Origin: Clavibacter zhangzhiyongii
Lineage (GTDB): Bacteria; Actinomycetota; Actinomycetes; Actinomycetales; Microbacteriaceae
Length of the DNA stretch: 64,000 nucleotides
Assembly (NCBI RefSeq): GCF_014775655.1
Contig: NZ_CP061274.1
Span: forward strand, 1,364,001 to 1,428,000
Reading direction: 5' to 3'
In this document: piece after piece, positions 57,193-64,000 of the stretch
Position numbering within the stretch: the stretch's first letter is position 1
Layout of the letters: each line of letters opens with the position of its first letter
Program-made: the position numbers and the translations under genes
The notes under the pieces: model-generated
What the model saw: only the letters and a program-made list of their open reading frames with translations
Database searches by the model: none
Told to the model about the DNA's origin: nothing

Positions 57193-58485
57193 ATGAGCAG
57201 GCAGGACGGATCGACCCGGCGCACGTCCGACGCGAGCGCGGACGACTCCGAGGCGACGATCCTCCACATCGACATGGACGCGTTCTTCGCGGCCGTCGAG
57301 CTGCTCGAGCGCCCGGAGCTGCGCGGCACGCCCGTCATCGTCGGCGGGTCGTCCGGCCGAGGCGTCGTCACGAGCGCCACCTACGAGGCGCGGCGCTTCG
57401 GCGTCCGCTCGGCCATGCCCATGGCCCAGGCCCTCCGCCTCTGCCCGCAGGCCACCGTCATCGGCGGGCACATGGAGAAGTACGCGCACTGGTCGAAGGT
57501 CGTCATGGGCATCTTCCGCGACGTCACGCCGCTCGTGGAGCCGCTCAGCATCGACGAGGCCTTCCTCGACGTGGCGGGCGCGCGCGGCCTCTTCGGCTCA
57601 CCCGCGGAGATCGGCGCGATGATCCGCCGCCGCGTCCACGCCGAGACCGGCCTCACCTGCTCGGTCGGCGCGGCCTCCACCAAGTTCGTCGCCAAGCTCG
57701 CCAGCACGCGCTGCAAGCCGGACGGCCTCCTCGTCATCCCGGCCGCCGAGACCCTGCCGTTCCTGCACGCGCTGCCGGTCGGCGCGCTCTGGGGCGTCGG
57801 GAGGACCACCGAGGAGTCCCTCCTCCGCCGCGGGCTGCGCACGGTCGCGGACATCGCGGACACGCCCCTGCCCGCGCTGCAGTCGATGCTCGGCGAGTCC
57901 GCGGGCGCGCGCCTGCACGACCTCTCGTGGGGGCGCGACCCGCGACGGGTGAGCACCCACCGCGAGGAGAAGAGCATGGGGCACGAGAACACGTTCCACG
58001 ACGACGTGACCGACCCGGAGATCGTGCGGCGCGAGCTCCTCGGCCAGGCCACGCGCGTCGCCGAGCGGCTCCGGCGCGCGGGCCTCACGGCGCGCACGGT
58101 CTCGCTCAAGCTCCGCTACTCCGACTTCCGCACCATCACGCGCTCGAGAACGCTCTCCGAGCCCACCGACGTCGCGCGCCGCATATACGACGAGATCCGC
58201 GACGTGTACGAGCAGGTCGCGCGCCCCGGCGACCGGGTCCGCCTCGTGGGCGTGCGCGCCGAGCAGCTCGACGACGCCGACAACCGCGCCGTGGCCCTGT
58301 GGGACGCCGACGAGGGCTGGCGCGAGGCCGAGCGCACAGTCGACCAGGCGGCGGAGCGCTTCGGCCGCGGGGCCATCGGTCCGGCGTCGCTGCTGCGGAA
58401 GCCGGGGGCGAAGCGGGCCACCGTGTCGGATCCGCGCTCCGAGGCCGCCACGCGGGGTACTGTCCGGGGGCATCCCCCCGACTGA
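57193..58485 (+). CDS. dinB: DNA polymerase IV (Y-family translesion polymerase)
   Basis: 430 residues. Metal-binding acids in ILHIDMDAFFAAVE (D27, D29) and LSIDEAFLDV; SATYEARRFGVRSAMPM is the steric-gate region and CSVGAASTKFVAKLAS continues the palm. The thumb contains HhH LPVGALWGVGRTTEESLLRRG; the little finger starts near residue 255. The C-terminus has no evident beta-clamp-binding pentapeptide of the QLxLF type and ends in a basic tail. A possible mutagenesis role under stress follows from the family. Confidence 0.95.
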   Translation: MSRQDGSTRRTSDASADDSEATILHIDMDAFFAAVELLERPELRGTPVIVGGSSGRGVVTSATYEARRFGVRSAMPMAQALRLCPQATVIGGHMEKYAHWSKVVMGIFRDVTPLVEPLSIDEAFLDVAGARGLFGSPAEIGAMIRRRVHAETGLTCSVGAASTKFVAKLASTRCKPDGLLVIPAAETLPFLHALPVGALWGVGRTTEESLLRRGLRTVADIADTPLPALQSMLGESAGARLHDLSWGRDPRRVSTHREEKSMGHENTFHDDVTDPEIVRRELLGQATRVAERLRRAGLTARTVSLKLRYSDFRTITRSRTLSEPTDVARRIYDEIRDVYEQVARPGDRVRLVGVRAEQLDDADNRAVALWDADEGWREAERTVDQAAERFGRGAIGPASLLRKPGAKRATVSDPRSEAATRGTVRGHPPD

Positions 58486-58495
58486 CGAGGACCCC

Positions 58496-58954
58496 ATGAC
58501 CGATCCCGCCGCGCCCGCACCCGACGACCAGCCCGCAGCTCCGGCGGCTCCGGCTCCCGCTCCGGCGACCCCGGCACCGCCCGTGCAGCCGCACCCCGCC
58601 GCATACGCCCCGGCTGCCGCGCCCTACGGCCTCGCGCCCGCCCCGGTGCCGCCCGCCCCGGCCGCGGTCGCCTGGGGTCAGCCCGTCTACGCCGCCGCTC
58701 CGCCGAAGGGCATGAGCCTCACGTCGATGATCCTGGGGCTCGTCTCGGTCCTCTTCTTCTGGACGTTCCTCTGCCCGCTCATCGGGCTGGTCTTCGGCAT
58801 CGTCGGCATCCGCCGGGAGCCGGCCGGTCGCGGCTTCGCCATCACCGGCCTCGTCCTCAACGGACTGCTGCTGCTCATCCCCGTCGCCGTCGTCCTCTCG
58901 ATCGTCGTCGCGGGCGGCGCGATCTTCGGCCTCGCCGCCACCACGCCGCGCTGA
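58496..58954 (+). CDS. DUF4190-type two-helix membrane protein
   Basis: 152 residues. The first 65 residues are Pro/Ala-rich and cytoplasmic; two hydrophobic segments follow (SMILGLVSVLFFWTFLCPLIG and FAITGLVLNGLLLLIPVAVV), joined by GIVGIRREPAGRG. This is the DUF4190 arrangement, frequent in actinobacteria beside many unrelated genes; function unknown. A TACTGT box (58458-58463) inside dinB and GAGG before the ATG give it its own expression signals. Confidence 0.8.
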   Translation: MTDPAAPAPDDQPAAPAAPAPAPATPAPPVQPHPAAYAPAAAPYGLAPAPVPPAPAAVAWGQPVYAAAPPKGMSLTSMILGLVSVLFFWTFLCPLIGLVFGIVGIRREPAGRGFAITGLVLNGLLLLIPVAVVLSIVVAGGAIFGLAATTPR

Positions 58955-58991
58955 CGGTCGTCGCCGGCGCCGCGCTCCTCGACCGGCGCGG

Positions 58992-60305
58992 CTACGGCCG
59001 GCCCATGCCCCGGTAGCGCCACCCGGCGGCGCGCCAGGCGACGGGATCGAGGCAGTTGCGGCCGTCGACGATCACGGGCGTGGCCACGACGGCCTTCAGC
59101 TCGGCCGGGTCGATGGCGCGGTACTGCTTCCACTCCGTGAGCACCATGACGGCGTCCGCGTCGCGCGCCGCCTCCTGCCAGGTGTCGACGTACGTGAGCT
59201 CCGGGAACCGGCGGCGCGAGTTCTCGTTGGCGTAGGGATCCGTCGCCAGCACGCGCGCGCCCTGCAGCTGGAGCTGCGCGGAGATGCTGAGGGCGGGGGA
59301 GTCGCGCACGTCGTCGGACTCGGGCTTGAACGCGAGGCCCAGCACGGCGATGTTGCGGCCGAGCAGGGATCCGCCGCACACCTCGCGCGCCACGTCCACC
59401 GCGCGCACGCGGCGGCGCATGTTGATGGAGTCGACCTCGCGCAGGAACGTGAGCGCCTGGTCGGCGCCCAGCTCGCCGGCCCGCGCCATGAACGCGCGGA
59501 TGTCCTTGGGCAGGCAGCCGCCGCCGAAGCCGATGCCGGCGTTGAGGAAGCGCCGCCCGATGCGGTCGTCGTAGCCGATGGCGTCCGCGAGCTGCGTGAC
59601 GTCGGCGCCCGTCGCCTCGCACACCTCGGCCATGGCGTTGATGAAGGAGATCTTGGTCGCGAGGAACGCGTTCGCCGACACCTTCACGAGCTCGGCGGTC
59701 TCGTAGTCGGTGGTGACCCGGGCGGTGCCCGTGGCGAGGGCCGTGGCGTAGACCTCGTCGAGCGCCGCGCGGGCGGCCTCGCCGGCGTCGCCCGCGGGCA
59801 GGCCGTAGACGAAGCGGTCGGGCGTCAGCGTGTCGACGATGGCGAAGCCCTCGCGGAGGAACTCGGGGTTCCACATGAGGATCGCGCCGGGCACCCGCGC
59901 GTGGACGCGGTCGGCGAGACGGCGCGCGGTGCCGACGGGCACGGTGGACTTGCCCGCGACGACGTCGCCGTCGGCGAGGTGGGGGATGAGCGCGTCGATC
60001 GCGGCGTCGACGTACGTGAGGTCGGCGGCGTTCTCGCCGCGGCGCTGCGGCGTCCCCACGGCGACGAAGTGGACGCGGGCCCCGGCGGCCTCGGCGATGT
60101 CCGTCGTGAAGCGGAGGCGGCCCGTGGCGAGCTGCTCGGTGAGCAGCTCCGGCAGGCCGGGCTCGAAGAACGGCGCCACGCCGGACTGCAGGGCCGCGAT
60201 CTTGGCGGCGTCGACGTCGACGGCGACGACCTCGTGGCCGAGCCGGCTCATGCTCGCCGCGTGGACGGCGCCGAGGTAACCGCAGCCGATGACAGAAATG
60301 CGCAC
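58992..60305 (-). CDS. UDP-glucose/GDP-mannose dehydrogenase family protein
   Basis: 437 residues. NAD site ISVIGCGYLGAVHAASMSRLGH; catalytic region FINAMAEVCEATGAD and GIGFGGGCLPKDIRAFM with the active Cys; C-terminal domain AVLGLAFKPESDDVRDSPAL. It oxidises a sugar nucleotide to the uronic acid for capsule, teichuronic acid or glycan synthesis; UDP-glucose is the likelier substrate but not certain. It stands alone without glycosyltransferases. GTG start with AGGGA about ten bases upstream. Confidence 0.93.
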   Translation of the reverse strand: MRISVIGCGYLGAVHAASMSRLGHEVVAVDVDAAKIAALQSGVAPFFEPGLPELLTEQLATGRLRFTTDIAEAAGARVHFVAVGTPQRRGENAADLTYVDAAIDALIPHLADGDVVAGKSTVPVGTARRLADRVHARVPGAILMWNPEFLREGFAIVDTLTPDRFVYGLPAGDAGEAARAALDEVYATALATGTARVTTDYETAELVKVSANAFLATKISFINAMAEVCEATGADVTQLADAIGYDDRIGRRFLNAGIGFGGGCLPKDIRAFMARAGELGADQALTFLREVDSINMRRRVRAVDVAREVCGGSLLGRNIAVLGLAFKPESDDVRDSPALSISAQLQLQGARVLATDPYANENSRRRFPELTYVDTWQEAARDADAVMVLTEWKQYRAIDPAELKAVVATPVIVDGRNCLDPVAWRAAGWRYRGMGRP

Positions 60306-60414
60306 GAGTGTCCGTTCCCTGGAGTTGTAGCCCTTGGCTGCACATGCGGGAACATCGTCGGCGTGCCCCCCAGCCCCGGCCAGATCGAACCTAGCACGCA
60401 CGATCGACGACGAA

Positions 60415-60459
60415 GGGCGGGGCCCGGCGGACGCTCGCGCGCCGTGCCGGACCCCGCCC
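60415..60459 (-). terminator. Terminator-like hairpin after treZ
   Basis: GGGCGGGG-c-CCGGC pairs with GCCGG-a-CCCCGCCC (13 pairs with one C-A mismatch) in the 167-base gap between treZ and the dehydrogenase gene. On the minus strand it is followed by TTCGTCGTCG. Confidence 0.5.
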
Positions 60460-60472
60460 CGGGTGCCGCGGA

Positions 60473-62275
60473 TCAGGCCAGCAGGGCCTCCGCGGAGTCG
60501 GCCACCGGGCCGAGGATCGCGGCGGTGCGCGCCGGCAGGACGACCTCGTCGTCCCCGAGCGCCACGCCGGACGCGGTCGCCAGCAGCAGCGCGGGACGCT
60601 CGCCCACGACGGGCACGCGCCGCTCCTCGTCGGACAGGTTGACGACGATCGACAGCTCGCCGCGGTCCATGACGAGCAGGCGCGCCTCCTCGTGGACCTC
60701 GACCTCGACCTCGGCGAACCGGGGGTCGGTGAGGTCGGGGTGGGCGCGACGCAGGCGGATCAGCTCGGAGTAGAGCGCGAACAGCCGCGCGTGCTGCGAG
60801 TCGCCGCCCGCGGTGCCGTACAGCTCCGACCAGTCGAGCTTCGAGTCCTGGAACGTCGAGAGGTCCTGGGGGTTCGGCACGACGGATTCGTCCCAGCCCA
60901 TCTTCGCGAACTCCTCGATGCGGCCCTTCGCCGTCGCCTCGCCGAGGTCGTGCTCCGGGTGCGAGGTGAAGAACTGCCACGGCGTGGTCGCGCCCCACTC
61001 CTCGCCCATGAAGAGCATCGGGGTGAAGGGCGACGTGAGCGTGAGCACCGCGGCCAGCGCGAGGCCGCCCTCGTCGAGCGTCGCGGTGAGGCGGTCGCCC
61101 GTCGCGCGGTTGCCGATCTGGTCGTGGTTCTGGTTCGCGACCACGAGGCGGTGGGCGGGGATCCGCTCGAGGTCGAGCGGACGCCCGTGCACGCGGCCGC
61201 GGAACGACGACCAGGTGCCGTCGTGGAAGAAGCCGCGCGTGATGACCTTGGCGAGCGCCCCGAGCGACGCGAAGTCCTCGTAGTAGCCCGTCGTCTCGCC
61301 CGTGAGCGCGACGTGGACCGCGTGGTGGAAGTCGTCGCTCCACTGCGCGTCGAGCCCGTAGCCGTGCGCCTCGCGCGACGTGATGAGCTCCGGGTCGTTG
61401 AGGTCGGACTCCGCGATGAGCGTGAGCGGGCGGCCGACGTGCGCGGAGAGGACGTCCACCTGCACCGCCAGCTCCTCGAGGAGGTGCGTCGCGGTGTGGT
61501 CGACGAGCGCGTGCACGGCGTCGAGGCGCAGCGCGTCGACGTGGTAGTCGCCGAGCCACATGAGCGCGTTGTCGATGATGTACTCGCGCACGGGACCGGA
61601 GTCCTCGCCGTCGAGGTTGAGGCTGGATCCCCACGTGTTCGCCGACGCCTCGTGGAGGTACGGGCCGAACTCGGGCAGGTAGTTGCCGGAGGGGCCGAGG
61701 TGGTTGTAGACGACGTCCTGCACGACGCCGAGGCCGCGCGCGTGGCACGCGTCGACGAAGCGCTGGTACGCCTCCGGTCCGCCGTAGGTCTCCTGCACGG
61801 CGTACCAGAGGACGCCGTCGTAGCCCCAGTTGTGCGTCCCGTTGAAGCCGTTGACCGGCAGGACCTCCACGAGGTCGACGCCGAGCGCGACCAGGTGGTC
61901 GAGCCGGTCGATGGCGGAGTCGAGCGTGCCCTCGGGCGTGAAGGTGCCGATGTGCATCTCGTAGATGACGGCGCCGGCGAGCTGGCGGCCCGTCCAGGCC
62001 TGGTCGGTCCACGCGAAGGACGACGGGTCGTAGGTGCGCGAGCGGCCGTGGACGCCCTCGGGCTGGCGACGCGAACGCGGGTCCGGCAGCGGGGTGTCGG
62101 AGTCGTCCACGAGGTAGCCGTAGTCGAGGTCGCCCGAGGGGAGGGCCTCGGCGCGCTCGGCGTCGAGGGTCCACCAGCCGTCGCCCGTGGGGGAGAGCGG
62201 CAGGCGCTCGTCGCCCACGGACAGGGCGAGGGTGCGGGCCTTCGGGGCCCAGATGTCGAAGCGGTCGTCGGTCAT
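60473..62275 (-). CDS. treZ: Malto-oligosyltrehalose trehalohydrolase TreZ
   Basis: 600 residues. GH13 enzyme that releases trehalose from the end made by TreY. N-terminal domain [14 protein letters not shown]; then [65 protein letters not shown] (nucleophile D252) and LIAESDLN (acid E289), [13 protein letters not shown]. The gene starts two bases after the treY stop, so the two are translationally coupled in the order treY-treZ. Confidence 0.95.
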   Translation of the reverse strand: MTDDRFDIWAPKARTLALSVGDERLPLSPTGDGWWTLDAERAEALPSGDLDYGYLVDDSDTPLPDPRSRRQPEGVHGRSRTYDPSSFAWTDQAWTGRQLAGAVIYEMHIGTFTPEGTLDSAIDRLDHLVALGVDLVEVLPVNGFNGTHNWGYDGVLWYAVQETYGGPEAYQRFVDACHARGLGVVQDVVYNHLGPSGNYLPEFGPYLHEASANTWGSSLNLDGEDSGPVREYIIDNALMWLGDYHVDALRLDAVHALVDHTATHLLEELAVQVDVLSAHVGRPLTLIAESDLNDPELITSREAHGYGLDAQWSDDFHHAVHVALTGETTGYYEDFASLGALAKVITRGFFHDGTWSSFRGRVHGRPLDLERIPAHRLVVANQNHDQIGNRATGDRLTATLDEGGLALAAVLTLTSPFTPMLFMGEEWGATTPWQFFTSHPEHDLGEATAKGRIEEFAKMGWDESVVPNPQDLSTFQDSKLDWSELYGTAGGDSQHARLFALYSELIRLRRAHPDLTDPRFAEVEVEVHEEARLLVMDRGELSIVVNLSDEERRVPVVGERPALLLATASGVALGDDEVVLPARTAAILGPVADSAEALLA

Positions 62276-62277
62276 TC

Positions 62278-63999
62278 TCAGCTCCCGGGGGTGATGTCGG
62301 CGGCGGTGGAGGCGGGCGCGAGGATCGCGACCGGGTAGTCGGCGAGGAGGGCCGCGACGGACACGCGTCCGCCGTCGACGCGGCGTCCGCTGACGTGGTC
62401 GACGAGCTCGCCCTCGGGCAGCGTCAGGGACGTGCTGCCCCACCCGCCGCCGGTCTCGAGGCCGACGGGGAGGCGGGTCGCGACCGTGATCGCACCGCCC
62501 CGGTCGAAGGCGATCACGTGCGACGCGGCGTCGCCGGTCGCGCGCACGGGCTCGTAGCCGGTGAACAGCTCCGGGTGGTCGCGGCGGAGGCGGAGCGCCC
62601 GCGCGGTGACCAGGAGCTTCGCGGCGCCGGTCTCGTCGATCGCGGGCTCGGCGCCCGTGAGCACGGCGTCGAGGGCCGCGCGGCGCATGCCGAAGTCGAC
62701 CTCGCGGCGGTTGTCGGGATCCACGAGGCTCGTCTCCCACAGCTCGCTGCCCTGGTAGACGTCGGGCATGCCGGGGGCGGTGAGCTGGATGGCCTTCGCC
62801 GCCAGCGCGTTCGACCAGCCCGGGCCGGAGAGCCGGTCGTACAGCCCGCCGACGATCGTGCGCGCGCGCGGGTCGTCGAACGCCGCGTCGACGAGCGCGT
62901 GCATGCGCTCCTCGAAGGCCTCGTCGGGGGCGGTCCACGTGGTGGAGTCGCCGGCCTCGCGGGACGCCTTCTCGGCGTACGCGTGCAGGCGCTCGCGCGA
63001 GGCGGGCCAGGTGCCGACGAGCGTCTGCCAGAGCAGGTTCTCGAACGGGCCGTCGCCGGTGGGCGCGACCTCGCGCAGCTGGCCGAGCGCGTCGCGCCAG
63101 GCCTCGGGCGTCTCGGAGAGCACGTCGATGCGGGCGCGCACGTCCTCGCCGCGCTTCGTGTCGTGCGTCGAGAGCGTCGTCATCGCGTGCGGCGCGATGC
63201 GCTGGCGCTCCTGCTGGCGCGCGTGGAAGTCGTCGACATCGATCGCGAAGATCGACGGGTCGGCGCCGACCTCGTTGAGCGAGACGAGGCGCGAGTAGCG
63301 GTAGAACGCCGTGTCCTCGACGCCCTTGGCCATCACCATGCCGCTCGTCTGCTGGAAGCGCTGGGCGACGAGCGTCGTCGGGTCGGACAGCTGCGGCATG
63401 AGCGCGTCGACGGTCGCGACGAGGTCGGGCCGGCTGCGGCGGGCGGCGTCGGCGGCCTGCTCGAGGTGCTCGATCCCGCCGGGCAGGTAGCTGCGGTAGA
63501 CGGGGAAGGTGGCGAGCAGCTCGGCGATGGCGTCGGCGGCGTCCGCGGGCGCGTCCTCCACGAGGCGCTCGAGGCGGAGGACCTCGCTGCGGAGGATCCC
63601 GTCGGCGATGCCGCGCTTCGTGCCGCGGATCATGTCGGCCCAGCTGGTGAGCTCGCCCTGCGGCAGGCCGCGGAGCGACGCGTCGAGGTGGTCGAGCTCG
63701 ACCTGGCCGTCGGGGTCGACGAGCACGCGGTCGATCTCGGCGAGCGCGTCGTACCCGGTGGTGCCTGCGGTGGCCCAGTCGGTGGGCAGCGTCTCGCCGG
63801 GCTCGAGGATCTTCTCCACGAGCACGTACGCGCCACCCGTGATCCGCGCGAGGTCGTCGAGGTAGCCCTTGGGGTCGAGCAGCCCGTCCGGGTGGTCGAC
63901 GCGCAGGCCGTCCGCGAGGCCCTCGCGGAACCAGCGCGAGATCTCCTGGTGCGACTCCTCGAAGACGCGCGGCAGCTCGACGCGGATGCCCGCGAGCGT
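62278..63999 (-). CDS. treY: Malto-oligosyltrehalose synthase TreY, C-terminal 573 codons (5' end outside window)
   Basis: The reading frame is open to the window edge. It isomerises the reducing-end linkage of maltodextrin to alpha,alpha-1,1. The first residues visible, [18 protein letters not shown] then [20 protein letters not shown], are the TreY block around the nucleophile strand; later [36 protein letters not shown] and [16 protein letters not shown] are diagnostic. An ATG inside the fragment at 63825 is not the start. Full TreY is usually about 700-800 residues. Confidence 0.95.
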   Translation of the reverse strand, partial: TLAGIRVELPRVFEESHQEISRWFREGLADGLRVDHPDGLLDPKGYLDDLARITGGAYVLVEKILEPGETLPTDWATAGTTGYDALAEIDRVLVDPDGQVELDHLDASLRGLPQGELTSWADMIRGTKRGIADGILRSEVLRLERLVEDAPADAADAIAELLATFPVYRSYLPGGIEHLEQAADAARRSRPDLVATVDALMPQLSDPTTLVAQRFQQTSGMVMAKGVEDTAFYRYSRLVSLNEVGADPSIFAIDVDDFHARQQERQRIAPHAMTTLSTHDTKRGEDVRARIDVLSETPEAWRDALGQLREVAPTGDGPFENLLWQTLVGTWPASRERLHAYAEKASREAGDSTTWTAPDEAFEERMHALVDAAFDDPRARTIVGGLYDRLSGPGWSNALAAKAIQLTAPGMPDVYQGSELWETSLVDPDNRREVDFGMRRAALDAVLTGAEPAIDETGAAKLLVTARALRLRRDHPELFTGYEPVRATGDAASHVIAFDRGGAITVATRLPVGLETGGGWGSTSLTLPEGELVDHVSGRRVDGGRVSVAALLADYPVAILAPASTAADITPGS

Positions 64000-64000
64000 G

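Noticed and set aside
58465-58480. CGGGGG-CATC-CCCCCG hairpin as the dinB terminator
   Set aside because: It lies before the dinB stop codon inside coding sequence, so it is unlikely to terminate dinB; it might affect the start of the DUF4190 mRNA.
63825-63825. ATG at 63825 (minus) as the treY start
   Set aside because: The frame continues upstream to the window edge with conserved TreY sequence ([13 protein letters not shown]), so the real start is outside.

Overview
This is a contiguous stretch of a very GC-rich (my estimate: a little over 70%) actinobacterial chromosome. The gene order xerC/M23 peptidase/rpsB/tsf/pyrH/frr/cdsA, the nifS-mnmA-ligA-gatCAB block, the GlgE-GlgB pair, TreZ-TreY, DivIVA-type repeat proteins and frequent leaderless-looking starts all fit the Microbacteriaceae. 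A Clavibacter-like organism is my best guess; the species is an inference, not a proof. It reads as core chromosome: I see no insertion sequence, prophage, integrase other than the xerC tail, CRISPR array, tRNA or rRNA gene. Genes are packed and no gene-free stretch exceeds 300 bases.

Layout. 1-7.6 kb: tail of xerC, an M23-type lipoprotein, a sugar-porter MFS gene, then the translation/lipid block rpsB, tsf, pyrH, frr, cdsA and a small DivIVA-repeat protein. 7.7-12.4 kb: envelope and transport genes (SLT-like protein, Na+/H+ antiporter, small metal-site protein with an alpha/beta hydrolase, AI-2E family permease). 12.4-17.4 kb: a 591-residue coiled-coil protein built on hendecad repeats, and a coupled pair made of a membrane protein and a thioredoxin-TPR protein. 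17.4-28.8 kb: glucan metabolism, with glgB and glgE overlapping or nearly so, glgP divergent, an SGNH lipoprotein, and glgX. 28.8-40.7 kb: nifS-mnmA (sulfur delivery to tRNA), ligA, a DUF1023 hydrolase, a META lipoprotein, and gatC-gatA-gatB with an ABC-F ATPase fused to the operon by overlap. 40.8-51.7 kb: a large lipoprotein, DedA, a Gly-rich protein and a lipid/redox cluster with two paralogous acyl-CoA synthetases, an SRPBCC protein, a CrtI-like oxidoreductase and two SDRs. 51.8-60.3 kb: M20 peptidase, phosphoesterase, a molybdenum oxidoreductase with a flavin reductase, DUF1697, MpaB-type protein, dinB, DUF4190 and a UDP-glucose dehydrogenase-like gene. 60.5-64 kb: treZ and most of treY, running off the end.

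How the genes work together. GlgE (maltosyl transfer from maltose-1-phosphate) and GlgB (branching) would build glycogen-like glucan; GlgP and GlgX dismantle it; TreY and TreZ turn glucan chain ends into trehalose. NifS supplies sulfur that MnmA puts on tRNA wobble uridine. GatCAB makes Gln-tRNA(Gln)/Asn-tRNA(Asn) and its mRNA also encodes an ABC-F ribosome factor.

Regulation visible in sequence. At least fourteen start codons lie 6-7 bases after a TAnnnT box, the arrangement expected of leaderless mRNAs, and this decides several start sites. Strong GC hairpins separate most transcription units. The hexamer GGATCC is several times more common than base composition predicts.
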